Below are positions 14,646-22,200 of a DNA stretch of 25,945 nt, piece after piece. This DNA is from a virus. Made by a program: the position numbers and the translations under genes. Position 1 is the first letter of the stretch, and every line of letters starts with the position of its first letter. The stretch is taken from the IMG/VR virus record IMGVR_UViG_3300027861_004487, positions 1 through 25,945 of that record, one strand, 5' to 3'. Under the pieces are notes generated by a model. That model did not search any database. It saw only the letters and a program-made list of their open reading frames with translations, and was not told the DNA's origin.

Positions 14646-15713
14646 ATGTCGGTCGATTTTGATAAATTTCTAGCTTGGGCAGAATCCCGTTGGGGTGGCG
14701 ATGTGATAGTAAAGGGTGAAGAAATTCGCTTGAATTCTCCTTTTACTGAAGATTACAAACATAAGATGTGGTGTAATTGCTCTGGCGGTAAGAAAAAAAG
14801 AAATAATGGAGTCTTTCACTGTTGGAAAACAGAAGAACGAGGAACTTTAATTTCTCTTGTCATGTTTAGAGATGGATGCTCATACGACGAAGCTTTGGAG
14901 ATATTGGGAGGAAGCGACACGTTTTTAGCAGAGGCAGAATTAAAGTTAGAAGAAATATTTAATAATTCAAATCAAGAAATTGCCCCTGTGGCGGAAGAGA
15001 AAGAGTTAACTTTGTCCCTTCCGCCAAATTCATATAAAATCAAAGACCTTCCAGAAAGCGATTTTTATCGAATAAATGCAGAGATGCACCTATCTGAAAG
15101 GAAGATCCCCACAGATGGACTTCTGGTGTGCATTGGCGGCAAGATTGGCGACATTGACTACACTAATAGAATCATTATACCTTATTATGATAAGTATGGG
15201 GATTTAATTTACTTCAATGCTCGATACTTAGGAAGCGAGAAAAGAGTTCCGAAGTATATGGGACCTCCTAAAGAACTTGGAATCGGAAAGTCAGATATTT
15301 TATATTTTCCAGCTTGGCCTGAGCAAGGATCAAAAATACATTTAACAGAGGGCGAATTGGATGCGAAAGTTTTAAGAATGTCTGGTATGTGGTCTGGTGC
15401 TTTTGGGGGAAAGGAAATTAGCGATAAGCATGCCCAGATTTTAAGAGACTTAGAGTCAAAAGTTGTCCTATGTTTGGATAACGATAGGGCTGGAAAAGAC
15501 TCTTTACCAGAAATCGGTTTATCTTGCGTAAGGGGTGGAATTTCTGTTGAATATGCATTCCCACCGGAAGGATATAAAGACTGGAATCAAATGTTGGAAA
15601 AGTTAAATGCAAAAATTATAAGTGCCTACATCAAGAAAAGCACCGAACCATTTGATGTTTTTGAATGGGAAATTAAAAGCGGTAAAATCGCTAAAAACTT
15701 AGACACAGAATAA
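14646..15713 (+). CDS. DnaG-type Toprim DNA primase, atypical zinc site
   Basis: The N-terminus resembles a primase zinc-binding domain: residues 27-75 contain IRLNSPFTEDYKHKMWCNCS and FHCWKTEERGTLISLV, with C43, C45, H58 and C59 instead of a regular CHC2 set. The catalytic Toprim domain shows E235 (LTEGELDAKV) and D278-x-D280-x2-G (CLDNDRAGKDS). The protein is 355 residues with no visible helicase part, so it is a stand-alone primase that makes RNA primers at the phage replication fork. I chose the ATG at 14646; the frame is open upstream but would overlap the divergent nuclease start. Confidence 0.86.
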   Translation: MSVDFDKFLAWAESRWGGDVIVKGEEIRLNSPFTEDYKHKMWCNCSGGKKKRNNGVFHCWKTEERGTLISLVMFRDGCSYDEALEILGGSDTFLAEAELKLEEIFNNSNQEIAPVAEEKELTLSLPPNSYKIKDLPESDFYRINAEMHLSERKIPTDGLLVCIGGKIGDIDYTNRIIIPYYDKYGDLIYFNARYLGSEKRVPKYMGPPKELGIGKSDILYFPAWPEQGSKIHLTEGELDAKVLRMSGMWSGAFGGKEISDKHAQILRDLESKVVLCLDNDRAGKDSLPEIGLSCVRGGISVEYAFPPEGYKDWNQMLEKLNAKIISAYIKKSTEPFDVFEWEIKSGKIAKNLDTE

Positions 15714-15733
15714 AAAACTAATTCTTAATTAAC

Positions 15734-15739
15734 TAGTTT
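15734..15739 (+). promoter_or_regulatory. -10-like TAGTTT before the 15745 gene
   Basis: TAGTTT is followed by five bases and the ATG; the upstream 31-base gap has no Shine-Dalgarno. This is a weaker member of the leaderless set. Confidence 0.3.
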
Positions 15740-15744
15740 ATATC

Positions 15745-16155
15745 ATGAAACATTTAGAGAGATTTGTTGGAAAAGTATGCACGGTTTTTACTGTAGGCAT
15801 CAATAGAGATTTCAAACAAGAAAATCCAAAAACATATCCAAAGCCTTTGTATGTTTATTTTATGGGTGCTATAGAATTTGTGAACGAACATGGAATCATG
15901 ATGCAACAAGTGACAACTGGTTTGTCCACTTTTGTCTTCATGAATAATGTCGTAAGCATTTCTGAGGAAGAAGTCCTAGACCCAGAGAACGAAAACGATG
16001 CTGAAATGATCAAAAAATATAAAGAAGACGCCGAACAGATCAAAAAACAATATAGCACTCAAGGAAAAGATGATGCTCAAGCCGAATCTTCTGAATATTT
16101 AAATGTAGATTCCATGAGTGACTTATCTGACATGATACAGAAAGATATAAAATGA
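15745..16155 (+). CDS. Hypothetical protein (136 aa)
   Basis: The first 75 residues look like a small beta domain (ERFVGKVCTVFTVGINRD, then LYVYFMGAIEFVNEHGIMM, then LSTFVFMNNVVSISEEEVL), similar in character to SH3- or Sm-like barrels. The rest is an acidic, Gln/Lys-rich helix and a Ser/Asp tail. No family is recognised. The gene has no Shine-Dalgarno. Its stop overlaps the bisphosphatase start as ATGA, so the two are translationally coupled, but no functional link can be read from the sequence. Confidence 0.65.
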   Translation: MKHLERFVGKVCTVFTVGINRDFKQENPKTYPKPLYVYFMGAIEFVNEHGIMMQQVTTGLSTFVFMNNVVSISEEEVLDPENENDAEMIKKYKEDAEQIKKQYSTQGKDDAQAESSEYLNVDSMSDLSDMIQKDIK

Positions 16156-17102
16156 AAAACCATCACTTAGATATAATAAGGGCGACAGAGGCAGCGGCAA
16201 TATCTGCTGCCGAATGGGTTGGTCGAGGCAATAAAGAGTTAGCAGACAAAGCTGCAACCGATGCAATGCGTTCAAGATTGAACGATATAGATTTTCGTGC
16301 GCAAATAGCTATAGGCGAAGGAATCAAAGATGGTTCTTTCGGGCTTTTTGAAGGAGATCTGGTCGGAGCCGCATATGGGGATTGTCCCTCTGATGCGGAA
16401 TATGATATTGCAGTCGATCCGATTGAGGGAACAACCCCCACGGCTAAAGGTGGGTACGAAGCAATGGCCGTTCTTGCTATGGGGAATGTAGGATCACTGT
16501 ACAAAACAGATGTTTTTTACATGGACAAGATTGCCGTGGGTCCCAAGGTGGCAGCAAAGGCTCAGATTGACCTCAAAAACCCTGCAAGTGCAAATGTTGG
16601 GATGGTTGCTGCTGCTTTGGGGAAATCGCCAGAGCATGTTACCGTATGTGTTCTAGACCGAGAAAGAACAAAGCCACTTGTTGGAGAACTGAGGAAAATA
16701 GGTTGCCGGATCAAGTTTATTAGTGACTGCGATGTGACGGCCTGTATTGCCACCTGTGTGCCCGATAGCGGGATTGATATGTATTGGAGCATCGGTGGAG
16801 CACCAGAGGCTGTGATAGCCGCCTCAGCGATGAAATGCATGGGAGGTTTCCTGCAATGTAGGGAAGTCGAGGAGTCAGTACAAAAATGTGGTGATTTTCA
16901 AGGAATTTTGACACATGCATCTGATTCGATGCATATAAATGACCTCGCTGAAGGCGAGGTCATGTTTGCTGCCACTGGGATTACGGATGGGAAATTCTTG
17001 AAAGGCGTTAGATTTACATCCAATGGCCCAGTCACTAGCTCAGTATCTATGAGATCAGAAAGCGGGACAGTCAGATGGTTGACGACAGAACACGGAAATT
17101 AA
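16152..17102 (+). CDS. glpX: Class II fructose-1,6-bisphosphatase (GlpX family)
   Basis: This 316-residue protein carries the GlpX signature throughout: ATEAAAISAAEWVGRGNKEL near the N-terminus, then IAIGEGIKDG, VDPIEGTTPTAKGGY and SIGGAPEAVIAA. Expected metal ligands align as D32, E56, D89, E92 and E219. The family removes the 1-phosphate of fructose-1,6-bisphosphate (sedoheptulose-1,7-bisphosphate in some members), in gluconeogenesis and the Calvin cycle. The usual E-A-P-M-L-Y-I-G-E segment is replaced by DGSFGLFEGDL, and the length is slightly short. Two 60-base samples give about 48% and 53% GC, against 33% in the preceding gene, suggesting a more recent host origin. It is a candidate auxiliary metabolic gene. 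Confidence 0.92.
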   Translation: MKNHHLDIIRATEAAAISAAEWVGRGNKELADKAATDAMRSRLNDIDFRAQIAIGEGIKDGSFGLFEGDLVGAAYGDCPSDAEYDIAVDPIEGTTPTAKGGYEAMAVLAMGNVGSLYKTDVFYMDKIAVGPKVAAKAQIDLKNPASANVGMVAAALGKSPEHVTVCVLDRERTKPLVGELRKIGCRIKFISDCDVTACIATCVPDSGIDMYWSIGGAPEAVIAASAMKCMGGFLQCREVEESVQKCGDFQGILTHASDSMHINDLAEGEVMFAATGITDGKFLKGVRFTSNGPVTSSVSMRSESGTVRWLTTEHGN

Positions 17103-17104
17103 AT

Positions 17105-18805
17105 TTAGCGATATAGTTTTTCTTTTAGGTATTTAACTCTTTCGTTGAGCTTAATTTCGCTTAAATTAATTCTGTCTGAACTCATACGAATCCCACAAGA
17201 CAAAAGTTTTTTGTAATACTCCAGCTTATGATGCGGATTTAATTGTTCTAGTATTTTTGTAGCTTTATAATGATCTAAGCCCGCTCCTTCAAATTTGTAT
17301 GAAGAAACTGCACCTTTGCTCGGTCCTTGAGAGAGTTCAACTGGCTCACGATCAACTGGAATTTCTCTAAGTTTGTTTTCGACCTGTGACTTGTCCATTT
17401 TCAAAATTTCTTCAGGAGAGAGTTCACCGCTGAAGCCGTGTTTAGAAATTAAATCTGCCATGACTTGAATATGCAATTTAAGTTGTTGATCCTTTTTTAA
17501 TTCCTCAAGTTTTTTACTTTCCTTAGTTTCATCGTTGTGTTGCTTAAGTCGTTTTGTATAAAAAGATTTTAGCTCTTCGTCTTCTGAATTTGCTATATTC
17601 TTTTTCCACGATCTTAGACTGTAGATATCTATTAAAGGGTCGCTGTCTCCTAATACATGGGGCATTAGCCCTATAAATTCTTTAGATTTCTCATTAGTAA
17701 AGACGTTGGCCGTTTTGCTTGAAACGTCAGCATTGTCGCCTTCTTTGCCAGACTCGTCTCCACCAGAAGGAGGACTGATTGGCCTTACTTTGCTTACAAC
17801 GCCCGTGGGCGTGTCGTCCCCTTTACCAGCATCCACATCATCAGCAGTGGGTGCTGACGAAGAGGACATTTCAGCAGAATCTGCCTCGGGAGATTTCTTT
17901 TTATTAATCAATCTTTGAATTATTCCCTTTCCTTGGTTACCGAACGGCGGCAGGGTTCGAGTACCTTTTTTCAGTATCCAAGTGTTTTTATTTTTTACGA
18001 ACTCCCATCCTTCCATATCAATTTCATCCGTATTGATTTTATTGATTAGAGTTTCCATGGCTTCATCTAAATTAGTTAATGGATCTATTCCTAATTGACT
18101 CAAGAAAACGTTTAATGTTTCAAGGTTGGTTTTCCTGCCCGCTCCTCTAGAGTTGCTGCCTTTTTGTCTAGCTTCGGCCACAGCTTGCCTGAAGTGACTT
18201 GCTATTTTTTCTTTGAGAGAATTGATTAGATCATCATAATCGGTCACTACAGCTTCTGTCAAAAATTGATTTGAAAGTTGGTCAACTTTTTCTGATATTT
18301 GCTTATTTAAGAATATGCATTCATCTAGAGTTAGCCTTTGCTCGGCTTTATACCCTTGCCAACTGGGATTCTCAGGATGGTCGCCGTGCCACAGCTTTCT
18401 AAAAAATCCCTTCATTCCATGTTTAAACCATGGAAGCTTTGAATTCGGATCATATCCAGATCTTGATTGTTGGACAGGCGACACACCGCCGCTCATGCCA
18501 CTTGGACTTGATGCCCGACCAAAGCCATATTCAGGTGTTTCAGGTTTTGGAGCAAATGTCTTTTTAAGATCTTCAGAATCAAATTCTGGCTGAGTGGCCT
18601 TAGTTCCAGAAGGCAATGCTGGGGCATCACCGGATTTTGGGAGTTTAGGGATGGGAGATGGAGTATCATTTTTTTGAGGATGAAGCTCATCACTAGATGC
18701 CTTTACAGGCTCTCTTTTGTGTACTTGAGCAATAAACTCATCGACTTCTATTCCAATGTCATTCAGTAAACTGTCTAAAATTTCTTCTATTCTGTCTTTA
18801 GCCAT
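17105..18805 (-). CDS. Large modular protein of unknown function (566 aa)
   Basis: A short acidic helix (1-30) is followed by a Pro/Ser/Gly-rich disordered stretch (about 32-125). Next come a Trp/His-rich segment (LPWFKHGMKGFFRKLWHGDH) and a helical domain to about 300. A second disordered Ser/Asp/Gly linker spans about 310-370, and the helical, Lys/Glu-rich C-terminal half ends in SEIKLNERVKYLKEKLYR. No catalytic motif or membrane segment is visible. The layout of folded blocks joined by disordered linkers suits a scaffold or an injected virion protein; this is inference. GGAGTG precedes the ATG, and its stop is two bases from that of the convergent bisphosphatase gene. Confidence 0.75.
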   Translation of the reverse strand: MAKDRIEEILDSLLNDIGIEVDEFIAQVHKREPVKASSDELHPQKNDTPSPIPKLPKSGDAPALPSGTKATQPEFDSEDLKKTFAPKPETPEYGFGRASSPSGMSGGVSPVQQSRSGYDPNSKLPWFKHGMKGFFRKLWHGDHPENPSWQGYKAEQRLTLDECIFLNKQISEKVDQLSNQFLTEAVVTDYDDLINSLKEKIASHFRQAVAEARQKGSNSRGAGRKTNLETLNVFLSQLGIDPLTNLDEAMETLINKINTDEIDMEGWEFVKNKNTWILKKGTRTLPPFGNQGKGIIQRLINKKKSPEADSAEMSSSSAPTADDVDAGKGDDTPTGVVSKVRPISPPSGGDESGKEGDNADVSSKTANVFTNEKSKEFIGLMPHVLGDSDPLIDIYSLRSWKKNIANSEDEELKSFYTKRLKQHNDETKESKKLEELKKDQQLKLHIQVMADLISKHGFSGELSPEEILKMDKSQVENKLREIPVDREPVELSQGPSKGAVSSYKFEGAGLDHYKATKILEQLNPHHKLEYYKKLLSCGIRMSSDRINLSEIKLNERVKYLKEKLYR

Positions 18806-18828
18806 TTTTCACTCCAATTAATCCTACA

Positions 18829-18838
18829 CTATATAGCA
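18829..18838 (-). promoter_or_regulatory. CTATATAG box upstream of the 566-aa gene
   Basis: The minus strand reads GCTATATAGT about 23 bases before the ATG at 18805, with a GGAGTG ribosome site between. It is related to the ACTATATAA boxes and is itself palindromic, so the strand cannot be fixed from this alone. Confidence 0.35.
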
Positions 18839-18847
18839 TTAATTGAA

Positions 18848-19093
18848 TCAATTATGATTAGGCATATAATCGCCAATTTTCTTCAAAGACATAATGCAAG
18901 AATCGAATCTGTGGAATTCGCTAGACAGGTATTCTAATTGTCTTTGATCGAATTCTGAAGATCCTGATTCTTCGACTTGAAAGATAATAGCTCTTTGTTG
19001 TCTGCCTATCACCCTATATCCGTGCATCATTAAATAAGCTGCTGCGCCTAAATCTCCAACTTTTTTGGTAACGCTTTCGTTTTCGTTTTCCAT
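18848..19093 (-). CDS. Small DUF5659-like phage protein (81 aa)
   Basis: The pattern GDLGAAAYLMMHGYRVIG, then a strand RAIIFQVEES, then a helix ending in a Phe/Asp-rich segment (FHRFDSCIMSLKKI), matches what I recall of DUF5659, a small phage domain of unknown function. A strong ribosome site (AAAGGAAATAGG) precedes the ATG. It lies after the MreB-like gene, separated by the tetranucleotide repeat. The family match is from memory. Confidence 0.72.
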   Translation of the reverse strand: MENENESVTKKVGDLGAAAYLMMHGYRVIGRQQRAIIFQVEESGSSEFDQRQLEYLSSEFHRFDSCIMSLKKIGDYMPNHN

Positions 19094-19120
19094 CTTGTAC
19101 CTATTTCCTTTCGGTCTTGT

Positions 19121-19154
19121 TCATTTATTTATTCATTCGTTCGTTCGTTCGTTC
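19121..19154. repeat. Tetranucleotide tandem repeat after the MreB-like gene
   Basis: Eight and a half four-base units run TCAT-TTAT-TTAT-TCAT then TCGT four times (GAAC/GAAT/AAAT on the other strand). They start five bases past the MreB-like stop and before the DUF5659-like ribosome site. This could be a protein-binding iteron (centromere-like), a spacing element, or simple slippage. Confidence 0.85.
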
Positions 19155-19158
19155 TTTA

Positions 19159-20175
19159 CTAACCTTGTGCAGCTTCTGCTGCCACAAGGCATCCTCGTGC
19201 TACTGAATAAAGGGGGTCGCTAGGCCGAATAACCTCCCCAATATCAATGCCTATATTTGATGACTTAAGCACATCACTAAACATAGTATCAAATCCAGGC
19301 GGAGAACTTGTTCCACCTGCAATTACAATGTCAATCGGATGATCAGCACGAGCACTTTTGCCCGCTTCTTCAATGCCGTTCTTGATTCCTGTAACTGTCT
19401 TTTGAATCATGATTTCATACTGTGCCTTGATAGCTCTTTGAACTAGCAAGTCTGAATCTTCATTTAAATCTACTTTCATTTTTTCTTTATTGATATAAGT
19501 AGGACTTTCGCCTGTTGCCCTAGCTGCCATTTTGTCGATCCAGTCTCCACTATTAACGAGAGCGAATTCAAAAATTGGAGCACCATAGATTGCAAAGCAA
19601 AGATTTACCATGCCTGCGCCGAACGAAATTCCAATTCCAGTATATGCTGTCTTTTTCAGTTCAGCATATACTAGTGCCAATGCTTCATTAATTGGGTGAG
19701 CTTCAACAACTTTTCCTGTTTCATCTTCAAACGCATTGAATACAGCTTCTAAAACTTTTGAGTGGTAATCTGCATCTGTATCTTGATTAATAGCATTTGC
19801 GGGCACACTGTAATAGAGTTGCTGCTTATCTTCGTCGAGTTCGTCAAGAAGACTGTGCATCATTATACTCATGATTTGTTGAGCATACTTTTCTTTTGGA
19901 TTCAAGCAGCCATCTTTCATTGGTCGCTTTAGTTCAATGTCGTTCATTGTGTATGCGATATCTACAGCGGCTTCTCCTAAAGCGTAGGCAATCCCTGCCT
20001 CAGTTCTTTCAATTAGAGGAACGCCTGCGTTCTTCATCATGTTGAACACAAATCTATTTTCTAAAGGCATTTCAATGAATGCATTTACCTCTCTTTTATG
20101 CGAGAAGTCTTTGTTTTCGTCTCTTCTGCAACAAACAAGGTTGTATGTCCCACAATCAAATCCTAATCCTGCCAT
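19159..20175 (-). CDS. MreB/actin-superfamily filament protein
   Basis: This 338-residue protein has the actin/Hsp70 nucleotide fold. Phosphate 1 is GLGFDCGTYNLV (3-14), and an MreB-like RPMKDGCLNP is at 84-93. Connect 1 is AHPINEALALVYA (159-171), phosphate 2 is GIGISFGAGMVNLCF (180-194), adenosine binding is IVIAGGTSSPPGF (283-295), and connect 2 is around ARGCLVAAEA (326-335). Such proteins polymerise with ATP into filaments that shape cells or move DNA or virions. RPMKDG favours MreB-like over ParM. The ATG directly follows the stop of the 85-residue partner gene, so the two are co-expressed. Confidence 0.85.
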   Translation of the reverse strand: MAGLGFDCGTYNLVCCRRDENKDFSHKREVNAFIEMPLENRFVFNMMKNAGVPLIERTEAGIAYALGEAAVDIAYTMNDIELKRPMKDGCLNPKEKYAQQIMSIMMHSLLDELDEDKQQLYYSVPANAINQDTDADYHSKVLEAVFNAFEDETGKVVEAHPINEALALVYAELKKTAYTGIGISFGAGMVNLCFAIYGAPIFEFALVNSGDWIDKMAARATGESPTYINKEKMKVDLNEDSDLLVQRAIKAQYEIMIQKTVTGIKNGIEEAGKSARADHPIDIVIAGGTSSPPGFDTMFSDVLKSSNIGIDIGEVIRPSDPLYSVARGCLVAAEAAQG

Positions 20176-20433
20176 TTACTTGTCCTCTTTCTTTTCTATG
20201 CCAAATTTGACTTTATTTCTCTTTTTAGCACTTGAGAAATCTGGTATTGCCCAATTTACATCTTCGTCATCATTTTTCTTTTTGACTTCTTCAGATGAAG
20301 TTTGTGCAGCTTTAGCTGAAATGTGCAATCCATCTGAGTTTAGATTGACATTTAAGTCAAGAACAATGGAGATTTGAACTTCTCCATCTTGAGTTACTAC
20401 TTTTGTTGATCCGGGTCTTATTAAATTAGGCAT
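20176..20433 (-). CDS. Small partner of the MreB-like protein (85 aa)
   Basis: The first half (MPNLIRPGSTKVVTQDGEVQ, then ISIVLDLNVNLNSDGLHIS) is beta-prone. The second half is charged and disordered, with a W-A-I-P-D-F motif near residues 61-66 and a basic tail. Its stop abuts the MreB-like ATG, so the two are made together. The layout of one folded domain and one flexible motif-bearing tail suits an adaptor that links a filament to cargo. ParR-like adaptors normally follow the filament gene rather than precede it. The role is inferred only from adjacency. Confidence 0.7.
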   Translation of the reverse strand: MPNLIRPGSTKVVTQDGEVQISIVLDLNVNLNSDGLHISAKAAQTSSEEVKKKNDDEDVNWAIPDFSSAKKRNKVKFGIEKKEDK

Positions 20434-20439
20434 ACTGTA

Positions 20440-20445
20440 TTTATA
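20440..20445 (-). promoter_or_regulatory. -10-like TATAAA six bases before the 20433 start
   Basis: The minus strand reads TATAAA, TACAGT, ATG, with no Shine-Dalgarno. It also contains TATAAATA, the T4 late-promoter core. Either reading puts the transcription start at about the ATG. Confidence 0.5.
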
Positions 20446-20465
20446 TTAGTAAAAGATTATTTTTT

Positions 20466-21431
20466 TTAAATTATGGGACATTTTTTTAACATTTGATCTA
20501 CGCCATTTAGAAGCATATCCACTGATATTTTAGAGCAACAAGGTTTAATTGGGTTTTTTCTTTCCAGCGAGCAGTTAGGCCAGTTATAGCAGGGGCCGCA
20601 AGGCCAATCGTCATTATCCCTGTGTTTCTGAACTAGTGTGAAATCATAGTGCTTCCCGTATACCTTTCCATCTGCAAAAGTGAATATTCCCATTAAAGGT
20701 TTTCCAATTCCTCCTGCAAAGTGAAAAGCAGCCGTATCCACACTAATTACATAATCTGCTGCGTTTAGAATACCCATCCATTCTTTAATTTTAAGACCGT
20801 AAATTTGTGGTGTGTCTTTCGGGAATCCGTCTATAGGGCGAAGATGAAGTCCAACAACAAACGTGCCCCTATCTCTTAATCCCTTAATTAAACCTTCCTG
20901 CTGCCAATCCTGTAGATTCTTAGTAAGCATCGCTGATATAGGGTTCAGCACCACTACAGGAGACTTACCATCGTGTCCTGCTTGTCTTATTTTTTCTTTG
21001 CCAAAATTTATTGTATCTTCGTCAAGATTTATATGCATATTGTGATTTTGAAGCTCTACGCCGCAATGGTTGGCCCAAATGTCGCTTCTGTTTTTGTTAG
21101 ATAGAGGTGCGTGCCTCATCTCATGTCTAGTGCAGGCACTTGTCGTGTTGTAATGAATTGTATAATCATAAGGATTCACCTTTCTCGAATCCAAAATCTC
21201 ATCAATAAAAGGATGATCTCTCAAAGCCTCGTGATACATGGTGGGGCATGCAAAAACAATCTTCGCATCGGGCATTATCCTGTTAAAGTCCTCAAACATC
21301 TGTCTATGCATTAAGATGTCGCCCAAACCACCTGTTTCACGCATTATCAATATTTTGTTTTTTCTTTCATGAAATTCTTTTATTGACAATGATTTCTTTA
21401 TAGGATCGTTTCTTCTTATGATTCTTGGCAT
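20466..21431 (-). CDS. GT9-type glycosyltransferase (heptosyltransferase-like)
   Basis: A GT-B layout is visible. The N-terminal domain has MRETGGLGDILMHRQMFEDF (30-49), and the C-terminal domain has the sugar-nucleotide signature ADYVISVDTAAFHFAGGIGK (225-244) followed by PLMGIFT. D232 and H237 sit where GT9 enzymes bind the donor. These enzymes add heptose or another sugar to LPS core or similar acceptors. The region 278-299 has five cysteines (CGPCYNWPNC ... CC), unusual for the family and possibly a metal site. The gene lacks a Shine-Dalgarno and has TAATTT five bases before its ATG. The likely role is altering the host or phage surface. Confidence 0.86.
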   Translation of the reverse strand: MPRIIRRNDPIKKSLSIKEFHERKNKILIMRETGGLGDILMHRQMFEDFNRIMPDAKIVFACPTMYHEALRDHPFIDEILDSRKVNPYDYTIHYNTTSACTRHEMRHAPLSNKNRSDIWANHCGVELQNHNMHINLDEDTINFGKEKIRQAGHDGKSPVVVLNPISAMLTKNLQDWQQEGLIKGLRDRGTFVVGLHLRPIDGFPKDTPQIYGLKIKEWMGILNAADYVISVDTAAFHFAGGIGKPLMGIFTFADGKVYGKHYDFTLVQKHRDNDDWPCGPCYNWPNCSLERKNPIKPCCSKISVDMLLNGVDQMLKKCPII

Positions 21432-21436
21432 GAATT

Positions 21437-21442
21437 AAATTA
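21437..21442 (-). promoter_or_regulatory. -10-like TAATTT before the GT9 start
   Basis: TAATTT, then AATTC, then ATG on the minus strand, with no ribosome site. This is another member of the leaderless set. The terminator at 21474-21509 lies just upstream, so this gene needs its own promoter. Confidence 0.38.
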
Positions 21443-21473
21443 GTTTAAAAACAAAAAAAGTTGAACTAAACAA

Positions 21474-21509
21474 AAATAAACCGTGACCAGAGATGGTCAC
21501 GGTTTATTT
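21474..21509 (-). terminator. Terminator of the 21545-22126 gene
   Basis: A perfect 16-base stem, AAATAAACCGTGACCA paired with TGGTCACGGTTTATTT, closes a GAGA loop. On the minus strand it lies 36 bases after the structural gene's stop and is followed by AT-rich sequence. T-runs are short, but the symmetric stem could act on both strands. Confidence 0.85.
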
Positions 21510-21544
21510 GTTAGGATTTTTAATCAATATTTTATCTGTACTGA

Positions 21545-22126
21545 TTAGCTATCGCAAGAAGCTCGCACAGAAAGAATAATTTGAACATCGCTTTCTGGAT
21601 TTCCAGATGCACTGTTGTCAATTTCAATCAAGCTAATTGAAAGATCGCCAGCATTAAATACCTGAGTATCACCTGCGACCAAATCAAACGCTCCATCTAC
21701 AATGCCATTTAATCGAATTTTTACAGAACCAGTTGCGCCATTGTTAGTAATTTGGGCAAATACAGCATATCCGCCAGTGTCTCCATTAATATCCGCTTGA
21801 TTAGCGGCATATGCACTTCCTGCGGCGGCAGTGATGTCATAAACTTTTGGATATGAATTTTCACTTGCAATATCACTGTAAATGCTTCCATCGTCTGTAA
21901 CTATTTCGATGAATGAATCACTCAGTGGAACTTGAGGATACGCAAATCTTTTCCAGTAGTTACAATCTGTGAAAGTTTCTCCATCTTTCAGTAAGCGATT
22001 GATTCTGTTTGGACCCATAACATATATTGTTCTTTGGATCGATGTTGCGAATTCCTGACCCGTTTTTGGGTTGATATCCAGTTGTCCTTGAATATCATTG
22101 TTTAGGTTTACTCTAAATACACTCAT
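21545..22126 (-). CDS. Putative virion structural protein (193 aa)
   Basis: The protein is Asn/Asp/Gly/Ala-rich with strongly alternating hydrophobic strands (GSVKIRLNGIVDGAFDLVAG and DLSISLIEIDNSASGNPESD), no Lys-rich tail, and no membrane segment. This is typical of beta-rich capsid decoration or tail proteins. The gene stands alone between an AT-rich promoter region and a strong terminator, with a GGAGG ribosome site, an arrangement that suggests abundant late expression. No family is recognised; the second half resembles an immunoglobulin-like or jelly-roll domain in general character. Confidence 0.66.
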   Translation of the reverse strand: MSVFRVNLNNDIQGQLDINPKTGQEFATSIQRTIYVMGPNRINRLLKDGETFTDCNYWKRFAYPQVPLSDSFIEIVTDDGSIYSDIASENSYPKVYDITAAAGSAYAANQADINGDTGGYAVFAQITNNGATGSVKIRLNGIVDGAFDLVAGDTQVFNAGDLSISLIEIDNSASGNPESDVQIILSVRASCDS

Positions 22127-22165
22127 TATGTCCTCCGAAAAAAAACGGATTATTTTTTTTGCCTT

Positions 22166-22176
22166 CTATTTATGTA
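22166..22176 (-). promoter_or_regulatory. Late-promoter-like TACATAAATAG
   Basis: The minus strand reads TACATAAATAG about 40 bases before the ATG at 22126, close to the T4 late core TATAAATA. It is a plausible promoter for the structural gene. Confidence 0.35.
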
Positions 22177-22200
22177 TGAAATAATAAAACAATTTCATAT

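Noticed and set aside
16163-16920. Minus-strand frames opposite the bisphosphatase
   Set aside because: They are shadows caused by the gene's higher GC content; none has motifs or a ribosome site.
19121-20433. A standard ParMRC plasmid partition locus
   Set aside because: The filament protein looks MreB-like, the small gene precedes it, and the repeat is a simple tetranucleotide, so the plasmid label is not justified.
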